A stretch of 64,000 nucleotides of DNA from Brachycybe producta (Eukaryota; Arthropoda; Diplopoda; Playtdesmida; Andrognathidae), in the NCBI GenBank assembly GCA_036925085.1, contig JAUPFP010000012.1, positions 718,501 to 782,500 on the forward strand, read 5' to 3'. Under the pieces are notes generated by a model, which saw only the letters and a list, made by a program, of their open reading frames with translations, did no database searches and was not told where the DNA came from. Below are positions 47,150 to 59,633 of this stretch, one piece after another. How positions within the stretch are numbered: the first letter of the stretch is position 1; the number at the start of each line of letters is the position of its first letter. The translations under genes were made by a program, and so were the position numbers.

Positions 47150-47726
47150 TAGGCCGAAAAGTTTCCATTTGGAGTACTGTAGTGAATATTGGTTTCCATT
47201 AATTTGGAGTACTGTAGTGACTATTGGTTTCCAATAATTTGGAGTACTGTAGTGACTATTGGTTTCCAATAATTTGGAGTACTGTAGTGACTATTGGTTT
47301 CTAATAATTTGGAGTACTGTAGTGACTATTGGTTTTCAATAATTTGGAGTACTGTAGTGACTATTTGGTTTCCATTTATTTGGAGTACTGTAGTGACTAT
47401 TTGGTTTCCATTTATTTGGAGTACTGTAGTGACTATTTGGTTTCCATTTATTTGGAGTACTGTAGTGACTATTTGGTTTCCATATTTTGGAGTACTGTAG
47501 TGACTATTTGGTTTCCATATTTTGGAGTACTGAAGTGACTATTTGGTTTCCATATTTTGGAGTACTGTAGTGACTATTTGGTTTCCATATTTTGGAGTAC
47601 TGTAGTGACTATTTGGTTTCCATATTTTGGAGTACTGTAGTGACTATTTGGTTTCCATATTTTGGAGTACTGTAGTGACTATTTGGTTTCCATATTTTGG
47701 AGTACTGTAGTGACTATTTGGTTTCC
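47150..47726. repeat. Minisatellite, unit 34-36 bp, about 16 copies
   Basis: Unit GGAGTACTGTAGTGACTATT followed by TGGTTTCCA and a short T/A-rich joint (AATAATTT, TTTATTT or TATTTT). Order of joint variants is clustered. Confidence 0.95.
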
Positions 47727-49622
47727 AAGTTAGGAGTACTGTAGGACGTTTTGGTTTCCAAGTTAGGAGTACTGTAGGACGTTTTGGTTTCCAAGTTAGG
47801 AGTACTGTAGGACGTTTTGGTTTCCAAGTTAGGAGTACTGTAGGACGTTTTGGTTTCCAAGTTAGGAGTACTGTAGGACGTTTTGGTTTCCAAGTTAGGA
47901 GTACTGTAGGACGTTTTGGTTTCCAAGTTAGGAGTACTGTAGGACGTTTTGGTTTCCAAGTTAGGAGTACTGTAGGACGTTTTGGTTTCCAAGTTAGGAG
48001 TACTGTAGGACGTTTTGGTTTCCAAGTTAGGAGTACTGTAGGACGTTTTGGTTTCCAAGTTAGGAGTACTGTAGGACGTTTTGGTTTCCAAGTTAGGAGT
48101 ACTGTAGGACGTTTTGGTTTCCAAGTTAGGAGTACTGTAGGACGTTTTGGTTTCCAAGTTAGGAGTACTGTAGGACGTTTTGGTTTCCAAGTTAGGAGTA
48201 CTGTAGGACGTTTTGGTTTCCAAGTTAGGAGTACTGTAGGACGTTTTGGTTTCCAAGTTAGGAGTACTGTAGGACGTTTTGGTTTCCAAGTTAGGAGTAC
48301 TGTAGGACGTTTTGGTTTCCAAGTTAGGAGTACTGTAGGACGTTTTGGTTTCCAAGTTAGGAGTACTGTAGGACGTTTTGGTTTCCAAGTTAGGAGTACT
48401 GTAGGACGTTTTGGTTTCCAAGTTAGGAGTACTGTAGGACGTTTTGGTTTCCAAGTTAGGAGTACTGTAGGACGTTTTGGTTTCCAAGTTAGGAGTACTG
48501 TAGGACGTTTTGGTTTCCAAGTTAGGAGTACTGTAGGACGTTTTGGTTTCCAAGTTAGGAGTACTGTAGGACGTTTTGGTTTCCAAGTTAGGAGTACTGT
48601 AGGACGTTTTGGTTTCCAAGTTAGGAGTACTGTAGGACGTTTTGGTTTCCAAGTTAGGAGTACTGTAGGACGTTTTGGTTTCCAAGTTAGGAGTACTGTA
48701 GGACGTTTTGGTTTCCAAGTTAGGAGTACTGTAGGACGTTTTGGTTTCCAAGTTAGGAGTACTGTAGGACGTTTTGGTTTCCAAGTTAGGAGTACTGTAG
48801 GACGTTTTGGTTTCCAAGTTAGGAGTACTGTAGGACGTTTTGGTTTCCAAGTTAGGAGTACTGTAGGACGTTTTGGTTTCCAAGTTAGGAGTACTGTAGG
48901 ACGTTTTGGTTTCCAAGTTAGGAGTACTGTAGGACGTTTTGGTTTCCAAGTTAGGAGTACTGTAGGACGTTTTGGTTTCCAAGTTAGGAGTACTGTAGGA
49001 CTTTTTGGTTTCCAAGTTAGGAGTACTGTAGGACTTTTTGGTTTCCAAGTTAGGAGTACTGTAGGACTTTTTGGTTTCCAAGTTAGGAGTACTGTAGGAC
49101 TTTTTGGTTTCCAAGTTAGGAGTACTGTAGGACTTTTTGGTTTCCAAGTTAGGAGTACTGTAGGACTTTTTGGTTTCCAAGTTAGGAGTACTGTAGGACT
49201 TTTTGGTTTCCAAGTTAGGAGTACTGTAGGACTTTTTGGTTTCCAAGTTAGGAGTACTGTAGGACTTTTTGGTTTCCAAGTTAGGAGTACTGTAGGACTT
49301 TTTGGTTTCCAAGTTAGGAGTACTGTAGGACTTTTTGGTTTCCAAGTTAGGAGTACTGTAGGACTTTTTGGTTTCCAAGTTAGGAGTACTGTAGGACTTT
49401 TTGGTTTCCAAGTTAGGAGTACTGTAGGACTTTTTGGTTTCCAAGTTAGGAGTACTGTAGGACTTTTTGGTTTCCAAGTTAGGAGTACTGTAGGACTTTT
49501 TGGTTTCCAAGTTAGGAGTACTGTAGGACTTTGGTTTCCAAGTTAGGAGTACTGTAGGACTTTTTGGTTTCCAAGTTAGGAGTACTGTAGGACTTTTTGG
49601 TTTCCAAGTTAGGAGTACTGTA
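47727..49622. repeat. 33-bp minisatellite, about 57 nearly identical copies
   Basis: Unit GGAGTACTGTAGGACGTTTT plus GGTTTCCAAGTTA. About 39 units with GACGTTTT (to about 48990) are followed by about 18 with GACTTTTT. A 2-bp deletion in one unit near 49530 is the only length change I noticed. Because 33 is divisible by three, the minus strand is open for 598 codons as an 11-residue repeat (KTSYSTPNLET); this is not evidence of a protein. Confidence 0.97.
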
Positions 49623-51061
49623 GCTCCAAAGGTTCCTAGTGAAGAACTTTTTAGAGAAAAATCAGTTTAGCTAGTGTGGAGGATTCTACATCATCATGGA
49701 TTTCTATGTGTAGGTTATATTTTATATGTAAGGTATATGTATTTTCTTTTATTGTTTCTATTTTTAATTCAATTTTAAGGGTCATATTACCCGTAGTCTT
49801 ATTTGTCATTATGTACACATTTTTGCTAATATCAGTATTACAAATATAAACATATGTACCTTCATAAGCCCACTTTTTATGTTAATCATTATAATATAAT
49901 TTGTTTAATCAGTTAACCATATGGAAAAAATCCTATAATATTTTTATATTTTTTTGTAAAGGTCATGTAATCCCAATTTATATTGTTTTATGAAGTAAAA
50001 TAAAGTATTCTTTAACTTAAATAAAATTTGAGTCAATTTCATTTATTTATTTTTTATGGGCCTTCATTGACCCAGAACCTTAAACTTAAAATTAAATTCA
50101 GTTAGTTATTTTCAAAAATAAAGCTAACAAGCCAGAAAACAACCAACAATTGCATACAGTAATGATGAACTGATGAAATAAGCTCTGATGAAACACATGC
50201 ACTGCACTGATGCCTAAGATGAAGACAAATAATGACCAAGCATTTAATGCAATTGGTTATAAGGAAAAGTTTCTAATGACTAAAAAGATTAATCTGGTCC
50301 ACTGCTTAACTGCAACACACCACCAGAAGCAAGAATGATCAAGAAAGAATTATGCAGCTCTTTTTATACACAGGAGCTGTCAAAGAATGTTATCATGTGA
50401 CTAACAATTATTCAAAATAACAAAACATTACAAAGGCAAAACATCTCAAAGGTTACAAAAAACACAAGGTTACAAATCAATTAATTACCTCACTGGAATT
50501 TGAATTGTCATGGTTATTTATGACCTCACATTAATTGTAACATAATGCACAAAGCTAACTAACATTTACACTATACTGGATAGCTAAGTATATACATTAT
50601 AATGTCAATTTCCACATCATGTGGACTACATTGGTTCTAATCTGATCATGAAAGTTAAGAAATGTAGGGTCCAGTCATTACTTGGCATTTGGTGACCACC
50701 TGGGAATACTAGGTGTTGTCTGCATGTTATTTAATTATTTGAAAAATGGGAAACATTAAAAAGTAACCCATGTGACCAAGTGATGGAACATTTTTTGATC
50801 ATAAAAACAAGCATACAAATGATGTTTTCTAATTTTAACATCCTAGGATGGGCTACTCTACTTGTAAATGTAATATTTTCTAGAGATGTACACATAACAG
50901 GAATAATTTTTATGAAAGAAAAACTTCAAATAAGTAATTCATTATTAAGGGAAGAGTGTATAGCTGGAATAACTTCTAGGGAAGCAAAATCTATGAACCT
51001 CACTAGACTGTGGTTTAGGACAATCACCACATGTAATTTTCCCAAACAATTTCAAGCTTAA
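49623..51061. other. AT-rich sequence; possible minus-strand LTR promoter
   Basis: A minus-strand TATA (GTATAAAAAGAGCTGC, 50362-50368) in a context like 45381 suggests another old LTR. No ORF of note. Confidence 0.35.
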
Positions 51062-51481
51062 CTCAGCCCTGTGATGTGCCTAACTATGCCATTGTAGCAC
51101 AGACAGCATCTCAGGGACACTATAAATGTATGCCTGCCACAAACAAACCTAGCTGCCTTATGCTGAACCATTTCAACTGAGTGAGTGTGACAGATTGGGG
51201 ATTCCATACACTGCAGCAATACTCAAAGATAAGGCCAAACCAATGCTTGATAGGCAATAGTTTTAACTTGTGTCCAATGTCCTTTGACTAACACAAAGCA
51301 TTTGTAGAGCTATTCCAGTAACACCATCAATGTGTTTTTTCCAAGAAAGGTCATCTGTCAATGTAACCCCCAAGTACTTATAACCTTTGACACTGAAGAA
51401 TACTGTCATTCATACTATTATTAAAAACCATTGGATTTTTCCTCCTAGTTAGCCTCATAACACTGCACTTCGCCTCATTAA
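51062..51481 (-). mobile_element. LINE RT C-terminal fragment, interrupted by LTR-A
   Basis: Minus strand encodes NEAKCSVMRLTRRKNPMVF, then YKYLGVTLTDDLSW (with a frameshift), SVWNPQS and KAARFVCGRH-type motifs. The LTR at 51482 cuts it within the RT thumb region. Confidence 0.75.
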
Positions 51482-52146
51482 TGTGGCAACCTGGTCTGCT
51501 CAATTGAATTTTTTTGATTGAGCAGACAAACTCTACGGTGGTCTGCCTGGCAGCTTGCAATAGGCTGCTGGAACGGACGCCATATTGGAGCCAGCAGGCC
51601 TCTCACCATTGGATGCAATGTGTGACAGGTCAGATGTGACCACTGTCCTCCCTCCAGGTGAAGCTGCCTGGAGGGCAGTGTGTTGTAGACTTCAGACCTC
51701 GAAACTTGGGTGGTGGAGGCCAGGACGGCATCCTGCTTTATTGTTTGTTCTGTTTCTTTTGGCCTGTTGGCCTGTGTTTTTATATTGTGTTCTTGGCTGG
51801 TCTCCTTGACCAGCCAATTATGTATATATCACTGCTTTCCTGTAAATGTAATTGAATATATCTTTCGGAGTACTGTGGGGAGACGGATTCCTAGGGGAAT
51901 TCACCGTCCTCTATCCGGCTTGTTTCGGCCGGTACTCGCGTCGGCTTGTGGTGGAACACAGTTCCACTGCGATATTCTCGTTGTGGCAGCAGGTTTCACT
52001 GTCGTGTCTGTCAAGGGAGGCTCCAAGGAGCCGGCATTACCCTGGGTTAACTGTGAGAGGCTGCTACATGTGCGATCCCTTTCCTGTAAAAGGAGCCTGG
52101 GACCAAGTAAGTTTTGTTCAATTTGTCAGGGGTATCGGTCATTACA
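51482..52146 (+). mobile_element. LTR-A family, 5' LTR (665 bp)
   Basis: TGTGGCAACCTGGTCTGC at the left, GGTCATTACA at the right. It contains CAGCAGGCCTCTCACCATTG, GGAGTACTGTGGGGAG, the GGAACACAGTTCC stem and GGCTCCAAGGAGCC. It is followed by a primer-binding-like site, so it is a 5' LTR; the likely 3' partner is at 61976. A 165-codon open stretch inside it (51710-52207) is a by-product. Confidence 0.85.
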
Positions 52147-52640
52147 ATTGGTGGAGGTGCCGGGTACTCGTACCCAGCCTTTCGCATGGTTAAAGGCCAT
52201 GGTTTGACCATTCATTGCTCAAATCTGATGACTCAGAGTTAGTACCCTGCTGGGTGTGGACTTTGGTTCTTGAAACACAAGCCGGAAACGCTGGTAACCT
52301 GGTTTTACCGCTTTCACATCGTGGGGTGTGGACTTTGGTCTGTGGTACTGAAATTCTTTTGAAATTAACTTCGTTTACTTATAAATAAACATGGTGACCG
52401 GGGAGAGGTCTGATAGGGACATTACAGTGGTGGCCATCTTTGTTGTCAACTTTTTAACCTTAGCTGAAACAACTATTTAAAAAATTAAATGGAGTTCTGG
52501 ATTTTGCCAGAGAGCAGTAAAATTTGTGATTTGCACAGTTGCAATTTGAATATCGACACAGGACCTGGCATCTGTTCTTGGCTTATTGTGCACACATTTT
52601 TAAGATAGCGACTTTCTTACAATCAACAGCCATATTGGAG
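52147..52640 (+). mobile_element. Gypsy leader region after LTR-A
   Basis: TTGGTGGAGGTGCCGG at 52148-52163, as after the other LTR element. Then a leader with repeated GGGTGTGGACTTTGGTC. No gag frame survives before the LINE that begins near 52640. The leader motif recurs at 58160-58340. Confidence 0.6.
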
Positions 52641-53679
52641 TACCTACACTTATGATGCACTATATTCCAATCTTAAATTGGTAGATATATTACTTAGTTG
52701 GGCATCCACTTATTCACTAGAGCAATTAGTACAAACTCCTACATGTTTCTCAAGCACATCAGCAAACATTCTTGATTTAGAAAGTCAGTAGAAATTGTTA
52801 TTGGCTTAAGTGATCACAAAATGATTTATCTCGAGGTCATCACTAAAACTAAAAAACTCTTCACCAGCTCAATCAGTTCTCCAATACAAAAAGGCAGATT
52901 GGGACAGTTTTAAGGTGTATGTTGCAAATGATCTTAAGGATACATTGTTATCAATTATGTTGACCAACAGTATGCTTTATTTGTAAATGTGTTTGCAGAT
53001 GGAACCAACACATTTGTCCTTTTCAAAACAATTAAATCATCTTCAGATCCAGTTTGGTACACAACTGAAATATGCCATGCCCTTTGCAAACAGCAGTAAA
53101 TTCATTCCAAATTGAAAAATAATGACCATTTTGACATCCGATTGTAATTCAATTCTACACGATCTCACGTAAAAAGTCTCCTAAAGAAAGGACATTAACT
53201 TTAAAAATAATGTTTTGGGTGCCTCCCTTCATAAAAACTCCAAGCAATTTTGGCAATATGTTAAGTCTTAACAAAAATACAAACACCGTATCTTCTTTAA
53301 AACACCTAATGGTGAATGCAAATTAGTCATTGCAAACACACTTAATGAATATTTCCAAAGTGTTTTTCACAAGGATGATGGCAACGATAAACATCAGGTT
53401 GATCTTTTATGAGTAAGTATGCCGGAAATAGTAATTCAGCCCAGGGGGATACAGTAGCTGTTTTGTAACCTGGATGTTAAGTCATTACAATTACAATTAG
53501 TACTCTAATAGCAGCCAAATAGGCCTATAGCAGAGGGACATAAAAGTCCACATGCAGCATTAAGCATTGTCAAGCACATATACATGCAGATATATATAAA
53601 AAAATGAATATGCAATTGTCAATCCCACAAAACAAAATTATCCCCATTCACCACTTCCTCAGGAAGAGAGTTCCATTGT

Positions 53680-53743
53680 CTTATAACTCTAGGAAAAAAG
53701 ACAGATAATATGAATCTGTCATTATTTTTCCTAGAGTTATAAG
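53680..53743. repeat. Perfect 19-bp inverted repeat with nested 7-bp stem
   Basis: CTTATAACTCTAGGAAAAA (53680-53698) and its exact complement at 53725-53743; inside, GACAGAT/ATCTGTC also pair. The left arm side is opposite-strand LINE 3' sequence, so this is an inversion junction within the LINE. Confidence 0.9.
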
Positions 53744-54462
53744 AGTCATCAGTTAAAGGTCATCAGGTCCAGATGAAATGTCACCTAGGTTATTAAAATA
53801 GTTGGCCACAGAAGTCAATCCATTCCTAAGTACCCTTTTTCAAACATCTCTAACTAGTGGAGTATTGCCATAAGATTGGAAGCAGGCAATCATTTGTTCC
53901 ATTTATAAATCCGGCGACAAATGTCTGGCAGTTAATTACAGACCCATATCATTAACATCAACAGTTTGTAAATCTCTGGAACAAATAATTACTCTTGCAC
54001 AATGAAAGACTTAATAAGCTTAATAAGCTAATCATTGAAAATCACATGGCATTAGAAAAGGTTGATCATGTGATACCCAGTTAGCATTATTTGTACAAGA
54101 CATCCAGGGAAAGTTGAATATTCAATCTGAATTTCATTTAATATTTTTAGACTTTGCAAAAAGCTTTTGATATGGTAAAACACTCGCTACTGATAAGCAT
54201 GTTAAAATATTATAATATGAACAATAAAGTAGTCACATGGGTATCATCTTTTTTCTCCAGTAGACAGCAGTGTGTTCAAATTAATATTACCTCAGACTGG
54301 ATCAATAGAACATCTGGTGTTCCTCGTGGTAGTATTCTTGGTCCTCTTTTTTATTGTTTATAAACGACCTACCCAAGGATATTAGCAGCTGAACCCATCT
54401 GTTTGCTGATGATGTTATTTATAAAGAAATTAAAAGTAATAAAGATGTTGAAATTCTTCAAA

Positions 54463-54541
54463 AAGATCGGTGCTCTCAATGGCATCTACAGCTGAACTAC
54501 AGTAAATGCAAAATGTAAATGCCATTGAGAGCACCAATCTT
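54463..54541. repeat. 23-bp inverted repeat inside LINE RT sequence
   Basis: Arms 54463-54485 and 54519-54541 match inverted with one mismatch; spacer 33 nt. The left arm is RT coding sequence just after the FADD motif. Confidence 0.9.
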
Positions 54542-55150
54542 GATTATCAACTTATGTTTGTCTCCCATAAGCATAATCCAAATAAGGCAGATTATCTATT
54601 AGTAGATAATGTGTTGGATCATGTGGATACCTTTAAATATCTTTGTTAAACCGTATCCAATGACTTCTTTTGGAATTAACATATAACAAAATCAGTAAAC
54701 AAAGCAAATCAAATTTTTCAGTTCATACAACAGACTTTGAAAAATTATAAAGAAAATGTAAAAGAAGTCTGTTATTTTACTCTTGTCAGACCTCTATTAG
54801 AATATTGCTCCCCAATTTGGAATCCTTATCGAGCTAACCTTACACATGTAATAGAAAAGGTAAGATTTGTTAAAGGTAAATACATGTACTTTAACAGTGT
54901 GACCCTCATGCTAAATGAACTTCAACAAAGTCTTGCCCTTCTTGAATGCTTGCTAGTTCCAGACAACAGATTATTGTTAAATGGTATTTTTACTAGAATG
55001 CCCCGTATATCTAGAAATGGCCATCTAAAGGCTATTAGAGAAATATGAGCTACAACTGATCCTCAGTGACAACTATTTGTGATTGGGAATTGTTCCCCCT
55101 GCCACATGGCTCTTGAGCTGATGCAGGTGTACTTGATTGAATTGAATTGA

Positions 55151-55802
55151 GTGCTTCCGACACCATTTTAGTTTTTATTATTAAAATTTTGGAGACATGT
55201 GCATAAAATTTGGGTGCCATTTTACTTTTTATTCTTGCATTTCTGGGACTGTTGAGGCTTAGTGCCACCAATTCAATTTTGGATATCAATACAGAACATG
55301 ACATCTGGTGGTGGCTTTTTGTGCACCACTTTTTTAAGAGTGACTTTTTTACCATGGAAATTACTTTCCTAGAGTATCTAAAATTGGTGGCCAGATGGCA
55401 GCAGAATTTGTGATATTGAACATTTGATTTTTGATATCAGAATTGAATAGGTTTAGATGCTGTTTTAATTTTTATTCATGAATTTCAGAGACTCGTGAGT
55501 TAACTGAATTTTGGATATAGAAAGCTGATTTCAAGATATCAAAAGTTGAATGTTGGATATTGATACAAGTCTTTACATCATTTTTAAGAGTGTCTTTTTT
55601 ACTATTAAAACGTGAATTGTTGATATCAAAACTTGAATTCTGGATGTCGACACAATTCTCATCATCCTCCGAAATTTATGAATAAAAAGTAAAACGGCTT
55701 GCCACACCCAATGAATCCAGGGACTATCCCTATTAATGCATCAGACAATCTGACAGAATGTCACATTTCCTCCAAATATTATGATGGCACAGGGAAGCTG
55801 TT
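55151..55802. other. Intergenic, no gene
   Basis: Diverged direct repeats of GGATATCNATACA and TTTTTAAGAGTGNCTTTTTTA at 55150-55640. No coding signal. Confidence 0.4.
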
Positions 55803-56079
55803 GTCACGGCCTGGTCTGCTTGCTCCATTAAATGGAGTAGCAGATGACTTCTGAATGGCTGTCTGCTAGTCTGCTTGCTGTAGGCAGTCAGATGGATGCC
55901 AAGTTGTGTCCAGCAATCTTCTCAATATAAGGTTATATGGGTGAGATGTCACGTGTTGCCACTAACCCAGTCAAAAAAGTTATACTGGGCCAGTATGAAT
56001 TTTTTAATGGTTTGTACTGGTTTCTTATTGGTCATACTGGAACTATAATGGTCTTTATTGGGATGCTCAATGGTCATAC
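55803..56079 (+). repeat. LTR-A start fragment and ACCAGTA-type repeat
   Basis: TGTCACGGCCTGGTCTGCTTG at 55803 matches the start of LTR-A and decays after about 170 bp. From 55975 a TACTGGNCCAGTATGA-type repeat begins, which continues after the next LTR. Confidence 0.5.
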
Positions 56080-56802
56080 TGTGACGACCCAGTCTGTCCC
56101 CTTCTGACATGAAAAGGAGCAGACTAAATCCTGATGTTGTCTGCTAGGCTGCTATAGTAGGCAGCCCGGTAGATGACAAATTCCAGTAGGGTCACTGTCT
56201 TCCCTCAAGTGGAACAGCTTGGGGGTACATATGGTCAAGTTGGCCATTATTCAGGACTGTTGTAAAGACCGAGGAGCTCACAGGATGAAGTCATCAAGCT
56301 GGAGGCCAAGCCAGACCTCCAGAGCAATGGAGTTATCTCTTTGTTTTTGTTATATGGTTTTATAATAAATTGTTTTGGTCTTCTCTGCTGGCTGAATTAG
56401 CCAGCAGATATATTGTATATATCCATCTTCACTGAGTAAGTGAAATATATTCTATTTTATCTACACTGGTGTCGTGTCCATTCTCTGGAAAAAAGTACTG
56501 CGGGGAGGATTAAGGTTAGGATTTTCACCTTTAAACCATCGTCCTGTTTCTGTCTTGCAGCCAGTTCATCGCATTGGCTCCATGGTGAGATTCATTGGGG
56601 ATTCACCGTGAGTTCCTTATAGGTTCCGTTGGTCATCCGACCGATGCATAGCAGCGAGGGAGTCTCCAGATTGGCCAGCACCACCTGTTACATGTCGTGC
56701 AGGAGGGTAGGTAACACCGCTATCCCATCCCTGATGGTGTGGCTGGGTGAGTTTAGTAGAAAACTGCCCAGGGTATTGTAGCAGACCAGATGGGTCATTA
56801 CA
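56080..56802 (+). mobile_element. Solo LTR-A (723 bp) with ATAC target duplication
   Basis: TGTGACGACCCAGTCTGTCC to GGGTCATTACA. ATAC flanks both ends (56076-56079 and 56803-56806), and the host repeat (TACTGG units) resumes on the other side. It carries the CTGCTGGCTGAATTAGCCAG stem and AATAAA (near 56371). No internal sequence adjoins, so it is a solo LTR. Confidence 0.8.
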
Positions 56803-57090
56803 ATACTGGTTATACTGGTGAATGCCAGTATAACTAGTAAAAAAACATGGTGGGCAGTTATGGTTATAACCAGTATGATATTTAACACCAGTAGGACCAG
56901 TGGAAAACATCATTAGGGGTTGTTACCATTTTAAACCAGTAGGATTTTAGGACCAGTAGGATAAACTGTTACAGTAGTATTGATGGTTTTGACCATTATA
57001 AACCATTATGCCAGTAGGACCAGTGGGGACTATTATCGTAGGAGGTTGTTGCCATTTTGAACCAGTAGGGCCAGTAGGAGAGTTGGCTGC
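56803..57090. repeat. ACCAGTAGGACCAGTGG repeat
   Basis: At least ten loose copies of CCAGTAGGACCAGT / CCAGTATAACCAGTA. Same array as 55975-56079, split by the solo LTR. Confidence 0.6.
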
Positions 57091-57229
57091 CATTGATGGT
57101 TATTTTTATGTGCCATGGGTGAGACAATTTACACCCCAGTTGTATTATGTTATCTACCTACAAGCAAAGAGTATACTATCACCAAGAGGCACCACTCTAT
57201 GTCGGTGCCTTTGATGTCAGTGTGCACTA

Positions 57230-58026
57230 TGTAACGTCCCGCCGGACCGTTACAATAACCCGGCAAATTAATCGCAAAACGGACGCAAAAACTTACCGTC
57301 TACTGGCTCCTTACAGGGACGGGACCGTATCCGTAGCCGCCTCTCCCACGGTGTTCCTCTTGGGATGTGTCGGCTCCAGGAGCCACCCACAACGGACACG
57401 ACGAAAACCACGCCGCCACGCCGAGAATATCGCGGTAGAACAAGGGTTCTACCGCGAGCCGACACAAGTACCGGCCAGAAAAGGACGGTAGCAGGACGAT
57501 GGAGTTCCTCAACCGGAAATCCCACCCCCCTCGTGGTACTCCCCAAAGAAACACACAGACACAGCAAGTGATGAATTAAAAAGTGTTTTAATACACTTAC
57601 GATGTATAAAAAAGATGATGATGGCAGTGATATTTACACAACTTGGCTGGATACCTTATCCAGCCAAGCCCCCATAAATATATCCAAAATACAGGCCTAA
57701 TGGCCAAAGGCAAACACAAAAGAAGAACCAGAAGCTGACCAGTGGAGGTCACCCAGACCTCCAACCACAGGTCTAGTCAGATCCAAAGCCTACAACACAC
57801 TGCTCCGATCCTGTGGTTGACTAGCCCACAGGAAACCTCCAGGCAACTCCACCTGGAGAGGACAGAGGTCACATCTGACCTCTCACCCATAGACTTCATG
57901 GTGAGAGGTCTGCTGGCACCAAAATGGCGTCCATCCCAACAGCCTACTGTAGCTGTCAGGCAGACCACCATAGGGAATTTGTCTGCTCAATCAAAAAATT
58001 AAAATTGAGCAGACCAGGTTGCCACA
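57230..58026 (-). mobile_element. LTR-A family, complete LTR (797 bp, minus orientation)
   Basis: TGTAACGTCCCGCCGG at the left, GGTTGCCACA at the right. It shows the best-preserved family hairpin, GCGGTAGAAC-AAGG-GTTCTACCGC at about 57432-57455, plus GAGCCGACACAAGTACCGG and CTTGGCTGG. Opposite in orientation to the LTRs on both sides, so an independent insertion. Confidence 0.85.
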
Positions 58027-58129
58027 TATTCCAAAATTATCCTAGAATGAAAACTGGAAATGGGACAAATCTGAAACTTGTTCCATTGGATTGTACTCTC
58101 AATGGACTTCAATCGACAGTTTTCAATTT

Positions 58130-58389
58130 TGTTCGGTAACGTGGTTTTAGGTGGTTTACGATGTTTTACTGCAAATACACCGTGGGATGCGGACTTTCGT
58201 CCGTGGAACCACGGTTGAAACTGGTGAAAAGGCATTTACCGTGAAGTACACCGTGGGAAACGGACTTTTGTCTGTTATACCGCGATAGAAACTGGTAGGG
58301 TCAAACTCTGACCGTTCATTACCATGGGGCATGAACTTTTGTTCGTGATAGCGCGGTTTCGTACGGTTCCATCCATTCGTTACGGTGTT
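58130..58389 (+). mobile_element. Gypsy leader-like sequence
   Basis: Three diverged copies of ACCGTGGGATGCGGACTTTC-GTCCGTG type, as in 52230-52350. It runs directly into integrase, so gag, protease, RT and RNase H are deleted between leader and integrase. Confidence 0.5.
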
Positions 58390-59100
58390 TTACGGACGGA
58401 CGGAAAAAGTTGTAAAATTCCTGAAGGATGAGATCCTTTCAGTGTATGGCATGCCGAAAGCTCTTGTCTCGGATCGTTGGTCCCAGTTCTCCACCAAAAT
58501 CCTGCTGAAGTTCCGGGAGCACTATAACAGCGCATCACTTCACGACGTTGTACCATCCGCAAGCTAATGGGCTTACGGAGCGTACGAATAAAACCGTAAT
58601 GGAAACCATCAAGTGGTACCTTGATCCCCTCAAGGAGTAGCGTGATTGGTGGGATAAGTCACGGCCCGCCGTGTGGCATTATAACACAGCTGTCCAGGAG
58701 AGTATGCAGGTTTCTCCGTATCAGTTGTTGTTTGGCCGTGAGCCTCGGATGGAGATTGACAACCTCCTTCTGGACGGTCCGCTCCGTGACTTGCCTGACC
58801 AGCAAACCGTAGAGGAGCTGGCACGTCAACATTTGACGGCTGCTCAGAAAAGGCAAAAAGAGCGGTACGATGCTGGTCTAGTGCAGCCGCCTCTGTATCA
58901 GCCTGGTGTTCAGGTGTGGATTAGATACCAAGCTGGGAAGGTCTGTTAGGGAAAGAAATGGAGCTTAGCTTATAAAGCTGAGAGGGTACGGTAGTCTCGC
59001 AGTATTCCGAGCTGGTTTAACGAAGTGGATTTCGTAGATGGGTATGGTCGGATGGTGCGAGACTGGTTTCATGTTGATAATTTGAAACCGCACATACCCA
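58390..59100 (+). pseudogene. Gypsy integrase C-terminal half
   Basis: Frames carry FLKDEILSVYGMPKALVSDR (second catalytic Asp in VSDR), then LYHPQANGLTERTNKTVMET with the catalytic Glu in GLTER in a shifted frame, then WHYNTAVQESMQVSPYQLLF-GREPRMEIDNLLLDGPLRDL and the QKERYDAGL-type linker. The end, about 59000-59100, has WF-HVDNLKPH. The N-terminal zinc-binding HHCC part and first Asp are absent. At least three frameshifts or stops (58562, 58639, 58947). Confidence 0.88.
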
Positions 59101-59633
59101 CCTGCACCGTGAGGGAAGAAGTTGGACTTCGTGTCTCTGACACCTCCGATGCAGGCAGCGATGCTACGGAGGCTTCGGCAGGGAGGAGTGTGACTCCGGT
59201 GCCAAAGCCACCGTTCGTTTCTTCGCAGGAGTCTACCGACTCTGAGGCGGTAAACCCCCTCCACCTCGGTATAATCTCCGTCTGCGGAGACTGAGGGTGT
59301 ACAAGATGAGTGGGTTTGACTCTCATGTGGGAAGTCCAACGTTGTGGGGGACTCTTCTTGAGTCCCTGCCATGGTGGGAGAGAGCAGGTCGTCCACTAGT
59401 TTGGGCAGACAGTTGGGAGAGGAGACGGTCAGACATTGCAGTGTTTGGGTCTTGCTGCGGTTTTGTAAGAAACCAAGGGTGACCTAACACTGGATGTCCA
59501 GCTAAAGGCCAGACAAAGTTGGCCCGTGCTCAGAGAAATCTGCCCATTAAATCCTCTATTACTGTCAATGTACAGAGATTGACAGTCAATGTCTCTTCCC
59601 ACCAAATCCAGTCTTCGCATGGGATGATTCGCC

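Larger units (their letters stand above)
52640..55150 (+). mobile_element. CR1-like LINE remnant inserted in the Gypsy element
   Basis: Endonuclease end (YSLEQLVQTPTCFSSTSANI near 52710), linker, RT (54154-54363: KAFDMVKHSLLISMLKYYNM, SGVPRGSILGP), FADDV near 54400, then EYCSPIWNPYRANL (54800) and a LLNGIFTRMPRISRNGH segment. Tail CCACATGGCTCTTGAGCTGA and TTGATTGAATTGAATTGA near 55100-55150. Many stops; two inverted duplications lie inside it (53680-53743, 54463-54541). Confidence 0.85.

Noticed and set aside
47714-49510. 598-codon open frame with an 11-residue repeat (KTSYSTPNLET)
   Set aside because: The frame is open only because the 33-bp unit is divisible by three. There is no unique flanking coding sequence, and a 2-bp deletion in one unit breaks the frame.
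51710-52207. 165-codon ORF
   Set aside because: It lies across an LTR and its primer-binding-like site; other LTR-A copies do not keep the frame.
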